A stretch of 52,122 bases of DNA from Acidiferrobacteraceae bacterium (GTDB lineage Bacteria; Pseudomonadota; Gammaproteobacteria; Acidiferrobacterales; JAJDNE01): assembly GCA_037388825.1 (NCBI GenBank), contig JARRJV010000008.1:1-52122 (forward strand). Reading direction: 5' to 3'. Positions 7,952-16,243 of this stretch are shown one piece after another; within the stretch, counting starts at the first letter, position 1, and the number at the start of each line of letters is the position of its first letter. A model generated the notes under the pieces. It was not told the DNA's origin. It was given only the letters and a program-made list of their open reading frames with translations, and searched no databases. The position numbers were made by a program, and so were the translations under genes.

Positions 7952-8953
7952 TCAATCGGGCGTTCCGGGAATGATGACAACCTTGCCGCGGGCGTTTCCA
8001 TCTCCATAGTAACGAAACGCATCGGCGATCTCGGTGAGTGGATATTGTCGGTCGATGACGGGTCCTAGTCTGTCGGCCTCGATCAGTTCCAGCAGGAAGT
8101 CCAGCCCCACCATGGGTTTGTACATCACTACACCCATTTGCTTGCTGCTGAACCTGGACAACAGTGGTCCGAGCAGCATGGTTTGCATCACTCTTCCGGA
8201 AGCGCCGCCGAGCATCCGGTAGCGGCCATTGCGGGCCAATGCACGGCGGCAGTCGAACAGGGAATGAAATCCCATGACATCCACGATCCAGTCGTAGCGT
8301 GCTCCCGTGCGGGTGAAGTCCTCGCGCTGGTAGTCCAGGACATGGTCTGCCCCGAGGGAGCGTACCAGGTCCATCTTCGCTCCGCGGCATACGCCTGTTA
8401 CCTCGGCGCCGAGGGTCTTCGCGATCTGCACCGCCAGCGTGCCTGTCCCGCCGGACGCACCATTGACAAGAACCTTCATTCCGGCCTGGACACCATCCCT
8501 GCCACCCAGTCCCTGAACCGCCAATGCACCGGCCTGGGGCAGGGCGGCTGCCTGTTCGAAGGTCACGGCAGCCGGCTTGCGCATCAATGTATCTTCGGGA
8601 GCGCACACGAATTCAGCGAAAGCCCCGCCGCGATACTCCGGAATCCTGCTTCCGCTTTTCGCGCACAAATCGCCAAATACCTGATCGCCGGGCCGGAACC
8701 TTTTGACGTTTGTGCCCACGGCCTCCACCATCCCGGCGACATCTGCACCGAGGATCAGTTTTTTCGGGCGGAACAATCCGGCGGAGACCCGGTTGACGAA
8801 GGGGACACCGCGGAGCATGGACCAGTCCCATTCATTGATTGACGCCGCGTGGATGCGAATCAGGACATCATCGTCGGCGGGAACGGGGTTGTCGACTTCC
8901 CGGAGTTCAAGCACATCCGCGGAACCGTAGTTTTGGAACAGGACTGCTCTCAC
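7952..8953 (-). CDS. Medium-chain dehydrogenase/reductase, NAD(P)-dependent
   Basis: A 333-residue MDR protein starting at GTG 8953 with AGGAG seven bases upstream. GroES-like domain about 1-125 (GADVAGMVEAVGTNV), then a nucleotide-binding part with VNGASGGTGTLAVQIAKTLG. It lacks the structural-zinc cysteines. It is the closest relative in the window of the 5546-6517 product, with which it shares the N-terminal YGSADVLELREVDNPVP-type pattern. It is divergent from a third MDR gene at 9220, across a 266-bp gap that contains a promoter for the latter. Confidence 0.9.
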   Translation of the reverse strand: MRAVLFQNYGSADVLELREVDNPVPADDDVLIRIHAASINEWDWSMLRGVPFVNRVSAGLFRPKKLILGADVAGMVEAVGTNVKRFRPGDQVFGDLCAKSGSRIPEYRGGAFAEFVCAPEDTLMRKPAAVTFEQAAALPQAGALAVQGLGGRDGVQAGMKVLVNGASGGTGTLAVQIAKTLGAEVTGVCRGAKMDLVRSLGADHVLDYQREDFTRTGARYDWIVDVMGFHSLFDCRRALARNGRYRMLGGASGRVMQTMLLGPLLSRFSSKQMGVVMYKPMVGLDFLLELIEADRLGPVIDRQYPLTEIADAFRYYGDGNARGKVVIIPGTPD

Positions 8954-9156
8954 GATCCACTCCTGTTTTCTTCCGGACGTCGGAAAGGGCGGCGGGTCTT
9001 TGGCGATCCGTCAGCCCTCTGTGTTGTCAAAAGGCGAGCTGGTCGTATTGGTATTCCCGCTCCCGGGCGGTGGTCCAGTGTAATTCATTCCGGGAGACCG
9101 GAGAATCACGAACCCGGAATGGCTGGCGCGTCCGCAAAAAAACCCGGCGGATTGCC

Positions 9157-9165
9157 TGATATAAT
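9157..9165 (+). promoter_or_regulatory. Extended -10 promoter for the MDR gene at 9220
   Basis: TG-A-TATAAT (TG at 9157-9158, TATAAT at 9160-9165) is a perfect extended -10 element, which needs little or no -35; an A-run lies at the -35 distance. Transcription would begin near 9172, about 48 bases before the ATG at 9220. The rest of the 8954-9219 gap shows nothing else I can name. Confidence 0.6.
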
Positions 9166-9219
9166 TCCGCCATACGAAGAATCATTGAAACCGCGCGCAT
9201 CAATTTCGGGGGAAAGTCT

Positions 9220-10215
9220 ATGAAAGCTGCAGTCATGGTGGCCACTGGGGACAGCAAGGTCCTGCAAATGGTCGACCTGCCCACACCGGAGGTCAGCGCA
9301 CCCGAACAGGTGCTGGTTCGTCTGCGCGCGGCCGGGCTCAATCCCCTGGACATCAAGATGCGGGAGGGTGCCTACAACATCGATCCGTTGCCGTTCACCC
9401 TGGGTTGGGACGGCTCGGGTGTGGTGGAGGCGGTGGGCGATGGCGTCTCCCACGTCAATCCCGGCGAAGAAGTCATGGTGTTCCACGGAAGCTTCGGCAA
9501 GTTCCATGGAAACTACGCCGAGTATGTGTTGACGACCGAGCGCAATGTGTCGCCGAAACCGGAAGGCTTCAGTTTCATCGAAGCGGCTTCCGTTCCACTG
9601 TCGTTTGTGACGGCATGGGAAGCGCTGTTCGACCGCGCCCATCTGGAATCAGGCCAGTCGGTGCTGATCCATGCCGGCGCCGGCGGCGTCGGCCAGTTCG
9701 CCATCCAGCTGGCGGTAGCGCGAGGGATTACGGTCTACACCACCGTGGGATCGAAGGAGAAGGCGGATTTTGTCACGGGTCTCGGCGCGAGCGAGGCAAT
9801 CCTGTACAAGGAGACCGATTTCGCCGAAGCGGTTGGCGATTTCACCCACGGCGCGGGCGTGGATGCAACCCTGGACACTGTGGGTGGCGATATCTTCGCC
9901 CGGTCCGTTCCGGCGACGCGCTTTTACGGTCACCTCGTTACCTTGTTGAAGATTGCGCCGGAGGTGGATCTGTCGCCAGCGCGCATGCGCAACCAGTCGA
10001 TTGGTTTTGAACTGGTACTGTCGCCCCAGCTGTTCGGCCTGGAGTCAGAACAACTCCGGCAACGGAACATCCTGGATCGAGCCGCCGCTCTTGCCGCGGA
10101 CGGTGAACTGAAAACCCATATCGCTTCCACCTTTCCGCTGGCCGAGGCGGGCGCGGCGCAGGACGCTCTGGAACGGGGAGCCGGGATGGGCAAGATCGTA
10201 CTGGAGATTGCCTGA
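9220..10215 (+). CDS. NADP-dependent zinc-less alcohol dehydrogenase / quinone oxidoreductase
   Basis: A 331-residue MDR protein. The GroES-like domain contains VRLRAAGLNPLDIKMREGAY (the quinone-reductase-type pattern) and GWDGSGVVEAVGDGV. The nucleotide-binding domain has LIHAGAGGVGQFAIQLA at about 149-165. No zinc-site cysteines are seen. The start ATG follows GGGGGAAAG. This is a more distant relative of the two other MDR proteins here. It may reduce quinones or reactive carbonyls with NADPH, but the substrate cannot be read from sequence. Confidence 0.9.
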   Translation: MKAAVMVATGDSKVLQMVDLPTPEVSAPEQVLVRLRAAGLNPLDIKMREGAYNIDPLPFTLGWDGSGVVEAVGDGVSHVNPGEEVMVFHGSFGKFHGNYAEYVLTTERNVSPKPEGFSFIEAASVPLSFVTAWEALFDRAHLESGQSVLIHAGAGGVGQFAIQLAVARGITVYTTVGSKEKADFVTGLGASEAILYKETDFAEAVGDFTHGAGVDATLDTVGGDIFARSVPATRFYGHLVTLLKIAPEVDLSPARMRNQSIGFELVLSPQLFGLESEQLRQRNILDRAAALAADGELKTHIASTFPLAEAGAAQDALERGAGMGKIVLEIA

Positions 10216-10402
10216 ATTGCGTCTTTTTGCGCCGGCAGACCGGAGGATCGGGCGCAAGGTGCTGAAAAAACGCAGATCATGGGCAGGCCAATATCATCTA
10301 TACTTTCCTGTGTGGGGGGAGACACAGAGAAACATCGAATTGGATCGGTGCGCCTGGCAAACCGCGAGCTGAAGATGCCGCGATATGGGGTGACCATGCT
10401 CC

Positions 10403-11728
10403 ATGCCTCATTACCTGTTTCCCCGCTCTCCCCGTACACAACGCTCCCGCTATAGGTCGGCCCGGTATATGCGAACGAATCTGAAGGCCACCCGGGTGTT
10501 GATGATCGACGCCTCTCTCATCGTGCTGATCGCGATCGTCCTGGTCGTTTCGAACCTGTACCTGCTGGACCGGGTCAACCGGGACTTAACCGGAATCGAT
10601 GCAGTGCGTCTCAAGAAGCTGGACCTGATCGAGCAAATGAAACACGTGGTTCGGGAGCGCTCCATCGTCATGCTCGACATGTCAGTGGAAACGGATCTGT
10701 GGGCAATCGAGGCAAAAAGCCGCACGTTTCATTCCCTGGCGGCCGACTTTATCAGGGCGCGAGACGAGTTGCAGAGCATGAGTTTGCAGGAATCGGAACA
10801 AAAGATATTGCAGATATCGCTGTCCATCATCAAGACGACGGAACAGCTGCAAGCAGACATCGTTGACAGAATCCGTGACGGACGTATGCAGGGAGTAGAG
10901 CGTGACATCGTGCAGAAGGATTTTCCTCTGGAATTCCGTCTTCTTGGCACGATGGAAACCCTGTCCGAAGTGGTTGTCGACAATACGAACAAACAGCGGA
11001 TGCAGGCGAAGTCGGACTACCAGCGCATAACCATTCTGATGAGCCTGGTGTCGTTTGTCCTGGTTCTAATCATCATATTGCTCATCTGGCGATCCTTGAC
11101 GAAGATCCGGCGAATCGAGAGCGGGCTTATCAAGAAGACGGACAACCTCGGTTGGGATGCGACTCATGATCCCTTGACGAACATCTACAACCGCCGTTGG
11201 TTGAAACACAAGGTCGAGATCCAGTTGAACATGACGGGGACAGACAGTGCCGAACATGCACTGCTCTACATGGATCTTGACGGGTTCAAGCAGATCAACG
11301 ACAGCTTCGGCCATGTCGCGGGGGATCGGTATCTGGTCGGTTTGTGTCGCGAGATCGAGCACGGGATTCGACAGACGGATACCTTTTGTCGCATGGGAGG
11401 AGACGAGTTCGCCATATTGCTGGAGAACTGTGGCCGCAATGCGCCGACCGAGATAGCTGAACAACTGATCGATCGTATCAGGCGATTCACACTGCGGAGC
11501 GATGGACAGGAGCTGCGAACATCGGCCAGTATCGGTGTGTGCCTGTTCGGCGACGAAGACGTTGGTTTCGACGATCTGGTTCGCCGTGCGGACGAACTTT
11601 GCTATGAGGCGAAGTGGCAAGGCCGGAATCGCATCGTGATCGGAACGCTCCGTGGTGCAAGCGTCCCCCGCGGGCTGTTGGAGCTGCCTGCCGCACCAGC
11701 TTCTCCCGCCCTCGGCGAATCGGACTAG
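10403..11728 (+). CDS. Membrane-bound GGDEF diguanylate cyclase
   Basis: A 441-residue protein making cyclic di-GMP from two GTP. Helix one (about residues 33-55) and helix two (about 209-230) enclose a periplasmic four-helix-bundle-like sensor rich in charged heptads; the GGDEF domain follows (about 255-420). The active site GGDEF is at 332-336. An RxxD inhibitory site (Arg323-Asp326) sits exactly five residues before it, so product inhibition is expected. No EAL domain is present. An alternative start is ATG 10469, just before the first membrane helix. It appears to be a single-gene unit. Confidence 0.93.
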   Translation: MPHYLFPRSPRTQRSRYRSARYMRTNLKATRVLMIDASLIVLIAIVLVVSNLYLLDRVNRDLTGIDAVRLKKLDLIEQMKHVVRERSIVMLDMSVETDLWAIEAKSRTFHSLAADFIRARDELQSMSLQESEQKILQISLSIIKTTEQLQADIVDRIRDGRMQGVERDIVQKDFPLEFRLLGTMETLSEVVVDNTNKQRMQAKSDYQRITILMSLVSFVLVLIIILLIWRSLTKIRRIESGLIKKTDNLGWDATHDPLTNIYNRRWLKHKVEIQLNMTGTDSAEHALLYMDLDGFKQINDSFGHVAGDRYLVGLCREIEHGIRQTDTFCRMGGDEFAILLENCGRNAPTEIAEQLIDRIRRFTLRSDGQELRTSASIGVCLFGDEDVGFDDLVRRADELCYEAKWQGRNRIVIGTLRGASVPRGLLELPAAPASPALGESD

Positions 11729-11922
11729 TTCCCCGGTACAACCGCTGCTTTTGCGCGGACAAGGCGGGGCGCCGTGTCGCAGGAACTCGCCCGCGGCGGA
11801 AACATTGTTGCAACGTGAGGTATCGTACTGTTCCTGGAGATCGAGACTGCATTTATTCCCTTTCCGCCTGGCACCACCACGCCGTTTCCGGCGTACCAGA
11901 TGTCTGCCAAAGCAAGGCGCAA

Positions 11923-11954
11923 AAAAAGGCGAGACCGGGGTCTCGCCTTTTTTC
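11923..11954. terminator. Bidirectional rho-independent terminator
   Basis: A 14-bp perfect stem (AAAAAAGGCGAGAC at 11923-11936 and its complement at 11941-11954) closes a CGGG loop. It has a T-run on both strands, so it can end transcription from either side. It lies 17 bp past the stop of the secreted protein gene (minus strand) and about 195 bp past the diguanylate cyclase gene (plus strand). The stretch 11729-11922 shows no gene. Confidence 0.9.
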
Positions 11955-11971
11955 GATGGTTAGTATCTTCG

Positions 11972-12478
11972 CTAGTGCACGTCGCCGAGACGGGCATTCA
12001 TTCGTGGAGTCTGCATCCAGATCCCGATGTCCTTGCCCAAGGCCTTCGCGCAACGGCCGAGGATGGAGCACGTACCCTTGTAGGCGCCAAAGAATCCACC
12101 GCCGGAATAGCGCGCGGCCGTAAACGATCCGATGGCCTTGCCGTTATTGTACAGGGTGCCCTTGGTGGTAATCGACTTGGCGCCGCTCCAGGCGCCGCCG
12201 CCCGCACCCGATACCGCGGTGATCTTCATGACGAGGACCTTGCCCTGCATCTTGGACGAAACCTTGTTTTCCATCTTGACGTCCATGCCTTTTTGGGCCC
12301 ACTGCTGAACAAATGTCGCTGTCTTCTCGGGCAGGTGACACTCGTTCTTCACGGCGATCGGGACGATCGCATCCTCCGCAAACGGGATCATCCGTTGCAT
12401 GGTAACCGAGTCGCCAGCCCAGCAACCAAGGGGGGTAATGGATGCTGCGAGCAGCGAAACGACGAAAATCCTCCGCAT
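11972..12478 (-). CDS. Secreted protein of unknown function
   Basis: A 168-residue protein that I do not recognise. A signal peptide (about 1-21, cleavage after CWA) is followed by an acidic segment and a region rich in Gly and Ser (AVSGAGGGAWSGAKSITTKG, about 89-108), then YSGGGFFGAYKGTCSILGRC. After cleavage three cysteines remain, two of them close together. The ATG has AAGGAG seven bases upstream, and a promoter and a terminator flank it, so it is a free-standing expressed gene. A periplasmic or outer-membrane-associated location is likely; function is open. Confidence 0.7.
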   Translation of the reverse strand: MRRIFVVSLLAASITPLGCWAGDSVTMQRMIPFAEDAIVPIAVKNECHLPEKTATFVQQWAQKGMDVKMENKVSSKMQGKVLVMKITAVSGAGGGAWSGAKSITTKGTLYNNGKAIGSFTAARYSGGGFFGAYKGTCSILGRCAKALGKDIGIWMQTPRMNARLGDVH

Positions 12479-12516
12479 GGGTATCTCCTTGTAGGTTATT
12501 GTGTTCGGGCCGTTAA

Positions 12517-12545
12517 ACTATAGAGAACAAGCCAGGAGGGCGCAA
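12517..12545 (-). promoter_or_regulatory. Candidate promoter for the secreted protein gene
   Basis: Minus strand: TTGCGC (12545-12540), 17-bp spacer, TATAGT (12522-12517). Transcription would start near 12510, about 32 bases before the ATG. The -10 matches five of six positions and the -35 three of six. Confidence 0.45.
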
Positions 12546-12670
12546 AAGATTTGGCGTACCCGATCCGGGCAAGGCAGTGGCGATGTGGATCGGATGCCGG
12601 TGCTATACTGCAGAAAACCAGAAAGAGGCGTGCAAGCCGTGTACCGGGTCCGACGGTGGACCGCTGCCAG

Positions 12671-13594
12671 ATGCATATGATTTCCATTGGTGGGCTCAGT
12701 TTTCAATATCCGGGTGGAGAACCTCTGTTCGACGATTTTCGGCTTGAGGTGGCCACGGGGGATCTCTTCGGTCTGGTGGGGCCCAACGGTGCCGGCAAGT
12801 CGACCCTGATTTCCCTCATGTGCGGACTCAGAAAACCCCATGCCGGCGGGATTCGCATCGGGGACCGGGATCTGTCCAGCGATCGCACGCAGGTGCTCGA
12901 AAACATTGCCCTGGTCCCGCAAGACTATGCGTTCTATCCGAAGCTTTCCGGCCGGGAGAATCTTGAGTTCTTTGCGCAGCTTTACCCGGGACTGAAGCGG
13001 CCGCTGAAGCGGGTCGAGGAGGTGCTGGAGCTGGCCGGCATTTCCGGTTTTGCCCATCGTCGGGCCAGCACCTATTCCGGGGGCATGAAGCGCAGACTCA
13101 ATCTCGCGATCGGACTGTTGAACCGCCCCGCGCTGCTGATCCTGGACGAACCGACCGTGGGTATTGATCCCCAATCGAGAAACTTCCTGCTGCAGTCCAT
13201 CCGGAAGATCAACCGGGACGGAACCACGGTGCTGTATACCAGCCACCTCATGGAGGAGGTGGAGCAGATGTGCAACCGGGTTGCCATACTCGACCATGGC
13301 AAGATCCTGGTTCAGGGCGCGCTCGATGAAATGCTCAGCGATCGCATTCGCTTTCGCGCGGAACTGGCGTCCGCGGGAACCTCGCTCAATGGGAAGATCA
13401 GTAAGGTTCTTGAACGGTATCCGTTGTGCCTGTCGGATCACACCCTGGTCGGGACGCTGGACGAAACATCCCAGTGCATCGATATTCTCAATGAGCTTCG
13501 TAGTGCCGGCATTGCGCTGGAGGGCCTCACCATCGGACGGCAGAGCCTGGAGGCCCTGTTCTTCGATCTGACCCACAAGGATCTTCGCGAGTAA
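12671..13594 (+). CDS. ABC transporter ATP-binding protein (ABC-2 exporter type)
   Basis: A 307-residue ATPase. Walker A GPNGAGKST is at about 37-45, the Q-loop in ALVPQDYAFYP, the signature YSGGMKRRL, Walker B LLILDEP and the switch His in YTSHLMEEVEQ. Residues beyond about 215 form the extra C-terminal domain common in drug, lipid and polysaccharide exporters of this class. I set the start at ATG 12671 (12677 also fits) because the upstream extension has no family similarity. The permease gene begins 5 bp later, so the two make one exporter. It faces the DarA/DarB/BtrH-like operon tail to tail and may export its product (inference). Confidence 0.93.
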   Translation: MHMISIGGLSFQYPGGEPLFDDFRLEVATGDLFGLVGPNGAGKSTLISLMCGLRKPHAGGIRIGDRDLSSDRTQVLENIALVPQDYAFYPKLSGRENLEFFAQLYPGLKRPLKRVEEVLELAGISGFAHRRASTYSGGMKRRLNLAIGLLNRPALLILDEPTVGIDPQSRNFLLQSIRKINRDGTTVLYTSHLMEEVEQMCNRVAILDHGKILVQGALDEMLSDRIRFRAELASAGTSLNGKISKVLERYPLCLSDHTLVGTLDETSQCIDILNELRSAGIALEGLTIGRQSLEALFFDLTHKDLRE

Positions 13595-13599
13595 GGGCG

Positions 13600-14784
13600 A
13601 TGCTTCGGGCCATTCTCAAAAAGGAGATCCTGCTCACTCTGAGAGACATTCATGCGCTTGCTGTGCTGTTCGCCATGCCTGTGGCATTCATTCTGGTGAT
13701 GTCCCTGGCCTTGCAGGATACGGACGAAGGTCAAGATCGAAAATTCGATGTGGCAATCCGGTTTGTGCATTCCGCCGATCGAAAGGCAGTGGGCGCGGAA
13801 AAACTGCTGTCTGCGAAGGGGTTCGAAATCGTGGATCTTGCTGATCGTACCGGTCAAGCCCGGGAGGACGGTCAGCGAAACTATATAGCCTGGTTGACCG
13901 TACCGGCCGGGTTCTTTGACCAGTTCCGAAATTCCGGAGGGGTTGGGGAACGACCGATCGAGGTGCGCTTCAAGGCGACAACGCCGCTGGCACTGCGGCA
14001 ACTCCTCGTATCGTCGCTGCATCAGAATATTGCGGCGATCGCGCTGGATCGGCAGCTCCGGTTCCAGACCGGAGATCGCCGTCAGCGGGAAAAGCTGGCG
14101 GACCGATTCTTCGGAAGGAATCTGGTGTTGGAGACGACCGGCAAAAGCCGGACTTCGGCAGTCAGGCCGAGTTCAGTGCAGCAGAGCGTGCCGGCGTGGC
14201 TGATCTTTTCCATGTTCTTTGTTGTCATCCCGATCGCCACCACCCTGATCGTCGAGAAGCAGAACGGCACGCATCAGCGCTTGATGTCGATCCCCGTTTC
14301 CGGGGTCAAGCTGTTGCTCGGGAAGTTGATCCCCTATCTGACCATCAACCTGGTTCAGACCGTGCTCATGTTCCTGGTGGGTATCTATCTGGTCCCCCTG
14401 TTCGGCGGGACGGGGCTGACGATGCCGGCGCTGGCCTGGCCCCTGATCCCGATCTCTGTGTCGGTTGGTCTGGTCGCGATTGCGCTGGCGCTGCTGATCG
14501 CTACCATCGTCAGGACGACGGAGCAGGCAACCACGGTCGGGGGTGTGCTCAACCTGCTGTTGGCGGCCGTGGGAGGGATTATGGTGCCCACCTACGTGAT
14601 GCCGGAGTTCATGCAAAAGGTTGCGGTCTATTCGCCCATGAACTGGGGCCTGGATGCCTACCTGACGATCCTGTTGGGCGAGGGTGGGGTGGTGGATGTG
14701 ATGCCAAACATCGCCAGGCTGCTCGTCCTTGCTCTGGTCCTGTTCTCACTGGCGGTGGCCAACTACCGAAGAGTCGGGGCCTGA
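13600..14784 (+). CDS. ABC-2 type transporter permease
   Basis: A 394-residue membrane protein with the ABC-2 layout (PF12698-like). There is one N-terminal helix (about 18-38), a large extracytoplasmic domain of about 160 residues, then five to six helices between about 205 and 390. GTHQRLMSIPVSG is the usual segment before the second helix. It forms an exporter with the ATPase encoded just upstream (5-bp gap, AGGG ribosome site inside the upstream stop region). The gene ends 11 bp from the stop of the convergent BtrH-like gene, with no obvious terminator between. Confidence 0.92.
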   Translation: MLRAILKKEILLTLRDIHALAVLFAMPVAFILVMSLALQDTDEGQDRKFDVAIRFVHSADRKAVGAEKLLSAKGFEIVDLADRTGQAREDGQRNYIAWLTVPAGFFDQFRNSGGVGERPIEVRFKATTPLALRQLLVSSLHQNIAAIALDRQLRFQTGDRRQREKLADRFFGRNLVLETTGKSRTSAVRPSSVQQSVPAWLIFSMFFVVIPIATTLIVEKQNGTHQRLMSIPVSGVKLLLGKLIPYLTINLVQTVLMFLVGIYLVPLFGGTGLTMPALAWPLIPISVSVGLVAIALALLIATIVRTTEQATTVGGVLNLLLAAVGGIMVPTYVMPEFMQKVAVYSPMNWGLDAYLTILLGEGGVVDVMPNIARLLVLALVLFSLAVANYRRVGA

Positions 14785-14795
14785 ATGGCAAGGTA

Positions 14796-15806
14796 CTATC
14801 GGAGGCGGAAACGGCCCAGGCGCTTGTGAAAACCGTGTTCGGCGTCGGCGATACCCAATAGCTTCACGGCCGCATCTTCGAAGGACTGATCGCCGCGGTG
14901 CTTGCTCAGGCGCGCACAGATGGCTGCAAATTCGCGCCACTGATCACCAATCAGCGTTAGTTCGTTCGAATACTCCTTCAGGGAATCGGAGTTCAACAGG
15001 TTTCCGGATTCCTGCAAAAAAGCGGCGTAGATATAGCGAAAGCCCGCGCCGCCGGTCCCGATCTCTTCCTGCATTCGTACGATATGCGCCATGAACAGTC
15101 GTGCGTAGCGGTCGTCCCGCGCGCCAAGCTTGCGTATGTATCGCGCCATCCGCCGGATGCCCGCCACGCCCGCCACCGGCACCGGATTCCTTGGGCCGTT
15201 CAGGCGGGCCATGAAACGGACCGCCTTGGGGATTACGACTCCATAGTCAATCGATTCCGGTACGTTCACCGGGTAGTACATCGAGCCTTTCGGTGCGAGG
15301 ACACCCTTGGCGAAGCGCGCCTTGCGGATGCTGTCGGCCGGCGAGGTTACAAGGTGGGAAAACAGCGGATCGCTGATCTGGTAGTCACTGCCCTCCTTGT
15401 TGTACACGATGAGGTTGTGCGCATTGAAGTGGAAGCGCATGGCCTCCGGGAAATAGGGTAGAAAGAAGACGGACGTCTGCAGTCCTACTACCTTTCCATC
15501 TGCCAGCTGTCGGTCCAGTTCCCTCATTCCCGCCTGTTCGCTGCGGAAGGTTTCAAACCGGAAGCGCAATCCCGGCACTCGCCAGGACAGCAGGCGGAAG
15601 ATCATTTTCGGCGGCAGGCGATAGGCGATCAGTGGCATGCCGTTGATCTTGATGGCCCGCAGGAACGCGAAGTTCATCGCGCCGGCAAGACCAAAAATCA
15701 TTGGTTCGCTGATCTCAAGCCCGTTGTGACGGAGCAGATTCGAGATGACGCCGGTTTCGCAATGGGCGGACGGCCGGTGATCGAAATGGACATCCAGGCC
15801 GGTCAT
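14796..15806 (-). CDS. BtrH N-terminal domain (cysteine-protease-fold) protein, probable acyltransferase
   Basis: A 336-residue protein resembling the BtrH_N domain followed by a DUF4872-like C-terminal half. BtrH moves an amino-acyl side chain from a carrier protein onto an aminoglycoside during butirosin synthesis, using a papain-like fold. The expected nucleophile is Cys16 in SAHCETG; His130 in AHNLIVY and Asp146 in SDPLF complete a plausible triad. I start it at ATG 15806, four bases inside the preceding gene (translational coupling). It is the last gene of the DarA-DarB-like operon. The substrate is unknown; a peptidase role is also possible. Confidence 0.75.
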   Translation of the reverse strand: MTGLDVHFDHRPSAHCETGVISNLLRHNGLEISEPMIFGLAGAMNFAFLRAIKINGMPLIAYRLPPKMIFRLLSWRVPGLRFRFETFRSEQAGMRELDRQLADGKVVGLQTSVFFLPYFPEAMRFHFNAHNLIVYNKEGSDYQISDPLFSHLVTSPADSIRKARFAKGVLAPKGSMYYPVNVPESIDYGVVIPKAVRFMARLNGPRNPVPVAGVAGIRRMARYIRKLGARDDRYARLFMAHIVRMQEEIGTGGAGFRYIYAAFLQESGNLLNSDSLKEYSNELTLIGDQWREFAAICARLSKHRGDQSFEDAAVKLLGIADAEHGFHKRLGRFRLR

Positions 15807-16201
15807 TCCGGGAGTCTCCGCAGCGTGTCGACGTCGATATCGAGTGCGCGGGCATAGGATTCGAGCTGCCGGGCCGAAAGCCGTGTGAATGCGGCAGGCC
15901 GGAAGTGACGGCGAACCTGCCATTGGAACCGGCCGGTGGCCTTGGCCAGCATGGGAAGGTCCATTCGTTGTACATACATGTGATATTCCAGGGGAGAGGT
16001 CTGGCCCGCGCGTGCCCGTAACAGCGCATCCGCGGTAAGGCGTTCGATCTCGCCCAGGGCCTCCTCGAGTGCCGTGGTTTCCACCTCCCAGCCGGACGTC
16101 TGGGCCAGTACGTAGTTGCCGTCCTTGTCCAGGACGTAGATACCCTTGGTTTCGCCGTTGTAGATGGGCGCCGGTTGCTGGGGAAGATTGTCTTTCTTCA
16201 T
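15803..16201 (-). CDS. Unknown 132-residue protein coupled to the BtrH-like gene
   Basis: I do not recognise the family. The N-terminal third (GIYVLDKDGNYVLAQTSGWE) could form a small beta element. A helical region (about 43-66) follows, and the C-terminal part (FQWQVRRHFRPAAFTRLSARQLESYA spread over about 91-118) looks helical and basic, somewhat like a helix-turn-helix. There is no signal peptide or membrane helix, and no conserved Ser with a phosphopantetheine motif, so it is not an acyl carrier protein. It overlaps the BtrH-like start by 4 bp and follows the ketosynthase gene by 42 bp, so it is surely part of that system. Confidence 0.75.
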   Translation of the reverse strand: MKKDNLPQQPAPIYNGETKGIYVLDKDGNYVLAQTSGWEVETTALEEALGEIERLTADALLRARAGQTSPLEYHMYVQRMDLPMLAKATGRFQWQVRRHFRPAAFTRLSARQLESYARALDIDVDTLRRLPE

Positions 16202-16243
16202 ACGACCGTCAGCAGCATGTAGGCACTGGAAAAGCGGCCGCTT

